Shown: positions 6,517-11,395 of the stretch, piece after piece | Layout: every line of letters starts with the position of its first letter | Position numbering within the stretch: position 1 is the stretch's first letter | From: an uncultured Cardiobacterium sp. | GTDB lineage: Bacteria > Pseudomonadota > Gammaproteobacteria > Cardiobacteriales > Cardiobacteriaceae | Direction of reading: 5' to 3' | DNA length: 11,395 bases | NCBI RefSeq assembly: GCF_938028185.1 | Contig: NZ_CALJAH010000450.1 | Span: 1 to 11,395 of the forward strand | Notes under the pieces: generated by a model | What the model saw: the letters and a program-made list of their open reading frames with translations, nothing else | The model's database searches: none | What the model was told of the DNA's origin: nothing | Made by a program: the position numbers and the translations under genes

Positions 6517-7290
6517 GTGAAAAAACAAACCGTTGCATTCGCCATGATTACCGCGTTGTTACTCACCGCCTGTGGTGGTGATGACAAAGACAAAGACCGC
6601 CTGCCGTCCGATCCGGACCGCGACACCCACCGCCGCGATGACCGCGATTACGATGCCCGTCGCAGTTACCACGGCGACAGTTACGTCGTCGCCAACAGTC
6701 GCAATCGCACCGACAGCCGCGACTTGCAAACGCTGAACAGCAACAACCTCGATACCCTGAACGTTGACGGCAAACGCCTGCCGTCGCGCCAAATCGGCAT
6801 CGTCACCAGCGGCGTGCCGCACATCAAGGCGCGCAACGGCACGACGGTTAACGGCGTCAGCTACAAAAACTTCCTCGTCAGCGGCCACGGCTACCGTAAC
6901 AGCCGCTTCGGTTACATTACCCACGGCGGCACCGACTACGTCTTCAGCCAGGGCGCGTTTACCGAAAATATGCCGACCAGCGGCAGCGCCCGCTACGACG
7001 GTGAAGCCGTTGTCGGTCGCGACGGCACAGCCGAAGTCGCCAATGCCGATTTCAACGTCAATTTCGGCAACCGTACCGTCAGCGGACGCATCAGCGCCGA
7101 CCGCGACAGCGACATCCGCTTCGATCCGGTTTACATCGACGCCCGCATTCGCGGCAACCAGTTCTACAGCGACGGCACCGTCAGCAGCAGCGGCCACTTC
7201 TACGGTAACAACGCGCGCGAACTGGGCGGCGTTTTCCACGACAGCCGCCAGCAACTGCGCGGCAGCTTCGGCGCCAAACGCGACGACTAA
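6517..7290 (+). CDS. Slam-type surface lipoprotein 3, diverged, with Asp/Arg-rich linker
   Basis: The likely start is GTG 6517, preceded by AGGAG (6505-6509). The ATG at 6379 would add 46 residues unlike a signal peptide. The 257-residue product has a lipoprotein signal with lipobox L-T-A-C (Cys19). Its linker (about 20-49) is strikingly charged, with many Asp alternating with Arg and Lys. One barrel domain follows, with FGYITHGGTDYVFSQG (131-146), FYGNNARELGG (228-238) and GSFGAKR at the end. It is the most diverged of the three paralogues; its barrel has more Arg/Asp and fewer Lys/Asn than copies 1 and 2, which suggests a different surface charge and perhaps a different ligand (inference). 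It is a single-gene unit with its own terminator. Confidence 0.78.
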   Translation: MKKQTVAFAMITALLLTACGGDDKDKDRLPSDPDRDTHRRDDRDYDARRSYHGDSYVVANSRNRTDSRDLQTLNSNNLDTLNVDGKRLPSRQIGIVTSGVPHIKARNGTTVNGVSYKNFLVSGHGYRNSRFGYITHGGTDYVFSQGAFTENMPTSGSARYDGEAVVGRDGTAEVANADFNVNFGNRTVSGRISADRDSDIRFDPVYIDARIRGNQFYSDGTVSSSGHFYGNNARELGGVFHDSRQQLRGSFGAKRDD

Positions 7291-7312
7291 TCTCCGTCAA
7301 AACCACATCAAA

Positions 7313-7336
7313 GGGCTGCAATGGCAGCCCTTTTTT
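7313..7336 (+). terminator. Intrinsic terminator of lipoprotein gene 3
   Basis: The stem GGGCTGC (7313-7319), loop aatg, GCAGCCC (7324-7330) is followed by six T. The stem is identical to the one after gene 1, and AACCACATCA (7301-7310) precedes it in both. Confidence 0.9.
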
Positions 7337-7357
7337 GCGCCTGCACCAACAGCGCAT

Positions 7358-7382
7358 AAAAAAACCGCCTTGCGGCGGTTTT
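7358..7382 (-). terminator. Intrinsic terminator of the superoxide dismutase gene
   Basis: On the minus strand a 9-bp perfect stem (AAAACCGCC/GGCGGTTTT, 7361-7382) with a 4-base loop runs into seven T (7358-7364 on the complement, partly inside the stem). It lies 6 bases past the gene's stop. The + strand T-run is shorter, but it could also catch read-through from lipoprotein gene 3. Confidence 0.85.
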
Positions 7383-7388
7383 CTCGTA

Positions 7389-8003
7389 TCAGGCTTTGGC
7401 CTGGCGGTAAAGGTCGGCGACATACGGCCAGTTCACCACGTTCCACCACGCTTCCAGATAATCCGGGCGTTTGTTCTGGTAGTGGAGGTAGTAGGCGTGC
7501 TCCCAGACGTCGCAGCCGAGAATCGGCGTGCCCTGCACGGCGGCGGTGTCCATCAGCGGGTTGTCCTGGTTCGGGGTGCTGGTAATCGCCAGTTTGCCGT
7601 CCTTGCCGACAATCAGCCATGCCCAGCCGGAGCCGAACTGTTTGATGCCCGCGTCCTTGAAGGCGGTTTTGAAGGCGTCAAAGCTGCCAAAGGCGGCGTT
7701 GATGGCGTCCAGCAGCTCGCCTTGCGGCGCGCCGCCGCCGTTCGGGCTCATCACGTTCCAGTAGAGATTGTGGTTGTAGTAGCCGCCGCCGTTGTTGCGC
7801 ACCGCTGCCGGGTGTTTGCTGATGTTGGCGAAAATGGCTTCCAGCGTTTCACCCGCCAGCGGGCTGTCCTTGATGGCAGCGGTGAAGTTGTCGAAATAGG
7901 CCTTGTGGTGGCGGCCGTGGTGGATTTCCATCGTGGTTTTGTCGATGACCGGCTCCAGTGCGTCTGCGGGGTAGGGCAGGGGGGCGAAGGTGTAGTTTGT
8001 CAT
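7389..8003 (-). CDS. sodA: Superoxide dismutase, Mn-type signature
   Basis: This cytoplasmic enzyme of 204 residues (no signal peptide) converts superoxide to hydrogen peroxide and oxygen. Metal ligands are His28, His78, Asp165 and His169 (DVWEHAYY). Two features mark the Mn type: GGG at 72-74, where Fe enzymes carry the outer-sphere Gln, and Gln146 in NQDNPLM, the position of the Mn-type Gln. Cambialistic use of Fe cannot be excluded from sequence. GGAGA (8012-8016 on the complement) stands 8 bases before the ATG, and the gene has its own promoter and terminator. Mn supply by the nearby SitABCD would fit, though the lipoprotein array and a strand switch lie between them. The gene could equally be labelled sodB by simple similarity; the residues favour sodA. 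Confidence 0.9.
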   Translation of the reverse strand: MTNYTFAPLPYPADALEPVIDKTTMEIHHGRHHKAYFDNFTAAIKDSPLAGETLEAIFANISKHPAAVRNNGGGYYNHNLYWNVMSPNGGGAPQGELLDAINAAFGSFDAFKTAFKDAGIKQFGSGWAWLIVGKDGKLAITSTPNQDNPLMDTAAVQGTPILGCDVWEHAYYLHYQNKRPDYLEAWWNVVNWPYVADLYRQAKA

Positions 8004-8033
8004 GGTGGGGTTCTCCGTGTTTGTGGGGCGGCT

Positions 8034-8062
8034 ATTATTGGCGCGCGCACGCGGGTTTTCAA
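8034..8062 (-). promoter_or_regulatory. Sigma-70 promoter of the superoxide dismutase gene
   Basis: Read on the minus strand, TTGAAA (8062-8057) and AATAAT (8039-8034) are 17 bases apart. The stretch just upstream (about 8063-8108) is a run of A-tracts on this strand, resembling an UP element. The spacer is almost pure alternating G/C. No clear Fur or SoxS box was seen. Confidence 0.65.
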
Positions 8063-8108
8063 GTTTTTCTGTTTGTTTTTTGTTTAATGTTTTGTTTTTC
8101 TGTTTGGT

Positions 8109-8645
8109 CTATGCGCGAAATATGGTTTGGCGGTAGTGGCGCAGTTCGTTGATGGAGTCCTGGATGTCGGCAAGTGCCTGATGTGTCGTGTTTTTGACGA
8201 AGGTGTGCTGCGGGTACCAGCGGCGCACCAGCTCTTTCAGGGTGGAGACGTCAAGGTTGCGGTAGTGAAAGTAGTCTTCGAGTTCGGGCATGAGGCGTGC
8301 CATGAAGCGGCGATCCTGACAGATGCTGTTGCCGCAGAGCGGGGATTTTTTCGCCGGGACGTACTGGCGGATGAAGGCGAGGGTCGCCGCTTCTGCCTCT
8401 CGGGTGCTGATGGCACTCGCGCGGCAGCGCTCCAGCAGGCCGCTTTTGCCGTGGTGCTGGCGGTTCCAGTCGTCGAGATTGTCGAGGATTTCTGCGCTCT
8501 GGTGGATGGCAATCACCGGGCCTTCGGCGAGGAGGTTGAGCTGCGCGTCGGTGACGAGGGTGGCGATTTCGAGGATGTGGTCGGTCTGCGGGTCGAGGCC
8601 GGTCATTTCGAGGTCAATCCAGACGAGGTTGTCGGGGTGTTGCAT
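8109..8645 (-). CDS. orn: Oligoribonuclease (3'-5' exoribonuclease, DEDDh)
   Basis: Orn degrades short RNA fragments, especially dinucleotides including pGpG from c-di-GMP turnover, to mononucleotides in the cytoplasm. The 178-residue protein is close to the usual length of about 181. The DEDDh residues are Asp11 and Glu13 (WIDLEMTGLD), Asp111 (CQDRRF), His155 and Asp160 (HQALADI). The conserved GNSICQDRRF and LVRRWYP segments are also present. AAGGAA (8653-8658 on the complement) stands 7 bases before the ATG. It is transcribed toward sodA, with a promoter-bearing gap of 105 bases between them, so sodA need not depend on it. Confidence 0.96.
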   Translation of the reverse strand: MQHPDNLVWIDLEMTGLDPQTDHILEIATLVTDAQLNLLAEGPVIAIHQSAEILDNLDDWNRQHHGKSGLLERCRASAISTREAEAATLAFIRQYVPAKKSPLCGNSICQDRRFMARLMPELEDYFHYRNLDVSTLKELVRRWYPQHTFVKNTTHQALADIQDSINELRHYRQTIFRA

Positions 8646-8692
8646 GATGGTGTTCCTTGGGTTGGGGGGTAGGTTGGGTTATGGGCTGTTTA

Positions 8693-8798
8693 CAATTGAA
8701 AAATCTCCCTCTCCTGCAGGGCGAAGCCCGCAGCGGGGGAGGGCCGGGGAGGGGGTGAGCGATATTATTGATAAGCCGAAATTCCGATTTTTCAATTG
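8693..8798. repeat. 106-bp element with 13-bp perfect terminal inverted repeats
   Basis: CAATTGAAAAATC (8693-8705) and GATTTTTCAATTG (8786-8798) are exact inverted copies. Between them are a G/C hairpin (CTGC-a-GGGC/GCCC-GCAG, 8714-8733) and the segment 8748-8793, which recurs at 11147-11192. This suggests a small mobile or palindromic repeat unit. Confidence 0.65.
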
Positions 8799-8810
8799 AT
8801 TGTTGCCATC

Positions 8811-8845
8811 ACCCCCAATCGCTCTGTGAGAGAGGGATTGGGGGT
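8811..8845. repeat. REP-like hairpin
   Basis: ACCCCCAATC (8811-8820) pairs perfectly with GATTGGGGGT (8836-8845). Within the loop, CTCT and AGAG add a second short stem. There is no T-run, so it is unlikely to be a terminator. Confidence 0.7.
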
Positions 8846-8989
8846 AAGGGCTAGGCGCTGTTCACAATTGGCCATAACATGATGATTACATTCGCAGGTT
8901 TGGTTAAGGACTGTTTACCATTCAGCCGTAAACACGCCCAATCCAATACGGTTGCGTGGCGACGATTTTGTGAGCTACATCATTAGATT

Positions 8990-9072
8990 GTAGGGTGTGT
9001 GCCGCAGGCACGCACGCGTTTGCCGATGTCAAATTCCCGCGTGCGTGTCGGCTACGCCGCCACACACCCTAC
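8990..9072. repeat. Long hairpin repeat with GTAGGGTGTGTG ends
   Basis: GTAGGGTGTGTG (8990-9001) pairs with CACACACCCTAC (9061-9072), and inside them CACGCACGCG (9009-9018) pairs with CGCGTGCGTG (9039-9048). The right arm, 9037-9060, reappears as an exact 24-base inverted copy at 11259-11282. This belongs to a dispersed intergenic repeat family of unknown name. Confidence 0.75.
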
Positions 9073-9172
9073 GCACGGAACCCGCCCGCTGCGGGTTTCG
9101 CCCTGCGGAGGAGGGAGGTCTAAATTGTAAACAGCCCTTAGCGCTACAAAATGCGCGATGGCGGGGCAATTC

Positions 9173-10345
9173 CTACCCCGTCTCTCCCAAACACTGCGCG
9201 CAGCTCCACGCCGATGACCACGCCCATTGCAGGTTGTAACCGCCGAGCCAGCCGGTGACGTCCAGCGCTTCGCCGATGAAATGCAGGCCGGGGTGTTTTT
9301 TCACCCGGAAGGTTTTCGGGTCAAGTTCGCGCGTGTCGATGCCGCCGCTGCACGCCTCCGCCTTGTGCATCCCTTCCGTGCCGCTCGGCATCACCGCGCG
9401 GTGTTGCAGTTCGTGCAGGATGCGGCTGAGTGCGGTGTCGCTGTGGTGTTGCAAGGGGTCTGCGGAGTAGGGCAGGGCAAGGTGGTCGGCGACGGCTTTC
9501 GGCAGGTGCGCGCGCAGGAATTGCGCGAGGGTTTGCTGCGGTTGGGCGCGTTTGGCGGCGACGAGTGCGTCGGCGGGCAGGTCGGGCAGCGGGTTTATGG
9601 TGAGCGTCTGCCCGCGTTGCCACCAGGTCGAGATTTGCAATACCGCCGGGCCGCTGATGCCACGGTGGGTGTAAAGGAGCTGGTCGCGGAAGGCGGGCGC
9701 GCCGTCGCACTGGATGATGACTTCATGGCTGACGCCTGCCAGCGTGGCGGGTGGTGCGGCGAGGGTGAGCGGGACGAGGGCAGGGCGGTAGGGGTAGTTG
9801 ACGATGTGGTGCTGTTTGGCGATGCGTAGCGCGAGGTCGGTCGCGCCCAGTTTGGGGTACGACGGCGCGCCGCTGGCGATGACAAGATGTGGGGTGCGGT
9901 AGTCGCCGCGAGAGGTGTGCAGGCGGAATTGTTCGCCGTCGTGGTGATGTTCCAGCAGGGTGGTGGCGGGTTGCAGGGTCGCGCCGCTGTTGGTGAGCGC
10001 CCCGTGCAGGGCGGCGAGAATGCCGCGACTGCGCTGGTTGGCAAAGATTTGCCCCAGGTGTTTTTCGTGCCAGGTGATGCCGCGCGCGCCGAACCAGTCC
10101 AGCACATCTTGCGAGCGGTGGCGGGCGAGGGCGGCGCGGGGGAAGTGCGGGTTGTGGCTGTGATAGGTGTCGGCGCTGGCATTGGTGTTGGTGAAGTTGC
10201 AGCGGCCACCGCCGGAGACGCGGATTTTCGCGCCGAGGTCGGGGTTGTGGTCGAGCAGCAATACGCGCAGGCCGCGACCCGCGGCGTGGATGGCGCAGTA
10301 GGTACCGGCGGCACCGGCGCCGATGATGATGGCGTCGTAACGCAT
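9173..10345 (-). CDS. YhiN/HI0933-family FAD-dependent oxidoreductase
   Basis: This 390-residue flavoprotein has an N-terminal Rossmann FAD-binding motif GAGAAG (9-14) with an Asp at 32 ending the second strand. The family block SGGGRCNFTN lies at 44-53. The C-terminal FAD-contact segment FIGEALDVTGWLGGYNLQWA (356-375) completes the two-domain HI0933-like fold. The protein is probably soluble and cytoplasmic. Family members (E. coli YhiN, HI0933, the BaiN group) are annotated as NAD(P)/FAD oxidoreductases, mostly without a proven substrate, so none is assigned here. The ATG abuts the stop of the upstream gene (TGAATG). GAGG at 10351-10354 (complement) stands 5 bases before it, so the two genes form an operon with coupled translation. 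Confidence 0.92.
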   Translation of the reverse strand: MRYDAIIIGAGAAGTYCAIHAAGRGLRVLLLDHNPDLGAKIRVSGGGRCNFTNTNASADTYHSHNPHFPRAALARHRSQDVLDWFGARGITWHEKHLGQIFANQRSRGILAALHGALTNSGATLQPATTLLEHHHDGEQFRLHTSRGDYRTPHLVIASGAPSYPKLGATDLALRIAKQHHIVNYPYRPALVPLTLAAPPATLAGVSHEVIIQCDGAPAFRDQLLYTHRGISGPAVLQISTWWQRGQTLTINPLPDLPADALVAAKRAQPQQTLAQFLRAHLPKAVADHLALPYSADPLQHHSDTALSRILHELQHRAVMPSGTEGMHKAEACSGGIDTRELDPKTFRVKKHPGLHFIGEALDVTGWLGGYNLQWAWSSAWSCAQCLGETG

Positions 10346-11041
10346 TCAGTCCTCGCGCAGATGGCGGCACCAGTAAAGCGTGGCGGCGATGACGCCGACC
10401 GGCATGGCGATGAGGTTCAGCAGCGGCACGGTGGTGAGCAGGCTGATGGCACCGCCGCAGGCGAGGCTGTCGCCACGGTGCTGGCGCAGGCGGGTGCGCT
10501 GGTCGCGGAAGCGGATGCCGTGGTTGGCCATCGGGTAGTCGAGGTATTGCAGCGCGGCGCACCAGGCGGTGTAGGTGAACCACAGCGGCGGCGCCAGCGG
10601 CGGCAGGATGAGGGCGAGGATGGGCGTCGGCAGGGCGAGTGCGAGAAAGTAGAGCGGTTTGTGCAGCTCTTGGGCGAAGCTGGTGAGGATTTCGCGCCAC
10701 AGCGGCGTGTCGGCGGGTGGCGGTTCGCCGCGTTCGGCTTTTTCGACGGCGGCGGCGAGCAGGCTGTTGAACGGCGCGGCGATGAGGTTCGCCATCAGGC
10801 TGAAGCCGTAGTAGGTGAGAATGAGCAGGGCAATGGCGATGAGCGGGTAGAGCAGTCCGTGCAGCCAAGCGAGCCAGTCGGGGAGAAAGGCGGTAATCAG
10901 CGCGTCGCCGTAGTGGAAGGCGGCGTAGCTGCCTGCGGCGAAGAGGACGATGTTGACCGCGAGCGGCAGCAGGATGAAGCGGCGGATGCCGGGGCGGAAG
11001 AGCCAGGCAAAGGCTTCGGTGATGCAGTTAAGGGCGTTCAT
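10346..11041 (-). CDS. cysZ: CysZ-like inner-membrane protein (EI24 family)
   Basis: The 231-residue polytopic membrane protein has hydrophobic segments at about 22-42, 58-84, 130-155 and 200-222. The family-typical stretch LQYLDYPMANHGIRF is followed by an Arg/Gln-rich region and LLTTVPLLNLIAMPVGV, matching E. coli CysZ in order and wording as I recall it. CysZ passes sulfate into the cytoplasm for cysteine synthesis (established for E. coli). No other cys gene is visible, and the partner is a YhiN-type flavoprotein, so the in-vivo role here is less certain; EI24-family proteins are sometimes annotated by similarity only. No clear Shine-Dalgarno precedes the ATG; the leader is A-rich on this strand. 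A weak TATACC (11097-11092) could be a -10, but it lacks a well-spaced -35. Confidence 0.85.
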   Translation of the reverse strand: MNALNCITEAFAWLFRPGIRRFILLPLAVNIVLFAAGSYAAFHYGDALITAFLPDWLAWLHGLLYPLIAIALLILTYYGFSLMANLIAAPFNSLLAAAVEKAERGEPPPADTPLWREILTSFAQELHKPLYFLALALPTPILALILPPLAPPLWFTYTAWCAALQYLDYPMANHGIRFRDQRTRLRQHRGDSLACGGAISLLTTVPLLNLIAMPVGVIAATLYWCRHLRED

Positions 11042-11146
11042 GGGCGCGGGTTTTTTGTTTTTTTGTGGCGGATGTTGGTGGTGTTCTGAAAGGTATAGTG
11101 GTGCTGCTTGTTCAAAACGCGCTCTCCCCCTTTGGTGGAAGGTCAG

Positions 11147-11192
11147 GGAGGGTGTGAACGATATTATTCAAGAGCCAAAATGGCGATTTTTT
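11147..11192 (+). repeat. Second copy of the GATATTATT dispersed repeat
   Basis: It aligns without gaps to 8748-8793, with 37 of 46 bases equal by eye, including GAGGG near the start, a shared CGATATTATT and GATTTTT near the end. A CTCTCCCCC-type arm precedes both copies. Both are in the same orientation. Confidence 0.65.
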
Positions 11193-11213
11193 ACGTTTGC
11201 TGCCCCACCCCAC

Positions 11214-11234
11214 CCCTCCCCCACAGGGGGAGGG
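11214..11234. repeat. Perfect 9-bp hairpin in a C/G-rich tract
   Basis: CCCTCCCCC (11214-11222), loop aca, GGGGGAGGG (11226-11234). There is no T-run on either side. It is similar in style to the G/C arms in the 8706-8760 repeat. Confidence 0.65.
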
Positions 11235-11258
11235 AGCATATCGGCGGTTTACATACAA

Positions 11259-11282
11259 GCGGCGTAGCCGACACGCACGCGG
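11259..11282 (-). repeat. Inverted exact 24-base copy of the 9037-9060 repeat arm
   Basis: The complement of this segment equals 9037-9060 exactly. Similarity continues past a short variable part, where TGCGTGCCTGCG-aCACAtCCT (about 11296-11316) matches the outer arm of the hairpin at 8990-9018 read in reverse. Confidence 0.75.
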
Positions 11283-11350
11283 TGAAAAGCCAAAATGCGT
11301 GCCTGCGACACATCCTGCAGCCGCTTTGCGATTTGCTGAGCCGGTCGTAG

Positions 11351-11368
11351 GGTGGGGCTTGCCCCACC
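11351..11368. repeat. GTAGGGTGGGGC-type hairpin
   Basis: GGTGGGGC (11351-11358), loop TT, GCCCCACC (11361-11368) is a perfect stem preceded by CGTAG. The GTAGGGTG lead-in is shared with the hairpin starting at 8990. Confidence 0.7.
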
Positions 11369-11395
11369 ATCATGAAAGGTTCGGCATTGAAGTGT

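Larger units (their letters stand above)
8646..9172. repeat. 527-bp non-coding stretch packed with palindromic and dispersed repeats
   Basis: No credible gene is present. After the orn leader, the block 8683-9137 is bounded by imperfect inverted repeats of about 55 bp (8683-8737 and 9085-9137), both beginning GGGCTGTTTACAATT on their outer ends. Variants of that end sequence occur inside (CGCTGTTCACAATT near 8856-8869; GGACTGTTTACCATT at 8908-8922). Several hairpins are nested within and listed separately. It looks like a pile-up of MITE- or REP-like elements between orn and the flavoprotein gene. The family is not recognised. Confidence 0.7.
11042..11395. other. Non-coding stretch upstream of cysZ, repeat-rich
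   Basis: No convincing gene is seen here. The first 50 bases are T-rich on the + strand (the cysZ leader on the other strand). The rest holds the repeats listed separately at 11147-11192, 11214-11234, 11259-11282 and 11351-11368. The same kinds of sequence as at 8646-9172 are present. Confidence 0.6.

Noticed and set aside
8683..9137. Neisserial Correia element or a complete insertion sequence
   Set aside because: The ends (GGGCTGTTTACAATT) do not match the Correia ends I know, no transposase frame is inside, and no clean target-site duplication is visible at the borders.
8646..9172. CRISPR array
   Set aside because: The repeats are inverted and irregularly spaced; there are no equal-length spacers between direct repeats and no cas gene in the window.
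9887..11089. A 400-codon + strand frame across yhiN and cysZ
   Set aside because: It crosses the junction of two clear minus-strand genes, and its Gly/Glu/Val-rich product resembles no family.

Overview
The window is a GC-rich (roughly 60%) piece of a proteobacterial chromosome. SitABCD/YfeABCD, Orn, CysZ, a YhiN-family flavoprotein and Slam-type lipoproteins together suggest a host-associated gamma- or betaproteobacterium. A Cardiobacteriaceae-like organism is my best guess, from gene content only. I did not see the Neisseria DNA uptake word GCCGTCTGAA when reading.

Positions 1-1033 (+ strand) hold the end of a polyamine-associated cluster: the 3' part of a DUF4178-type membrane protein, an easily missed 55-residue Gly/Ser-rich membrane peptide gene, and speD (S-adenosylmethionine decarboxylase proenzyme). 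Positions 1058-4488 are a compact, overlapping sitABCD operon for Mn/Fe import. It has a well-formed sigma-70 promoter and a Fur/MntR-like inverted repeat that reaches into the -35 box.

Positions 4523-7336 are the most unusual part. Three tandem, diverged paralogues encode surface-type lipoproteins with a single TbpB/fHbp-like C-terminal beta-barrel domain. Each is a separate cassette with its own ATAATG -10 region followed by a short palindrome, its own Shine-Dalgarno and lipobox, and its own intrinsic terminator. The barrel cores are similar, but the linkers behind the lipidated Cys are very different: short, long Asn/Pro/Gly-rich, or Asp/Arg-rich.

From 7358 everything coding is on the minus strand: a Mn-type superoxide dismutase with its own promoter and terminator, oligoribonuclease (orn), a YhiN/HI0933-type flavoprotein and a CysZ-like membrane protein; the last two abut head to tail. 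The non-coding stretches 8646-9172 and 11042-11395 are filled with palindromic and dispersed repeats. One 455-bp block is bounded by imperfect inverted repeats of about 55 bp, and two repeat families recur in both stretches.

As a working idea (inference), Mn/Fe uptake by SitABCD, the Mn-type SOD and the lipoprotein array could form a metal/oxidative-stress and host-interface neighbourhood. No Slam translocon or TonB receptor gene is in the window, so the lipoproteins' ligand and export route cannot be read from it.
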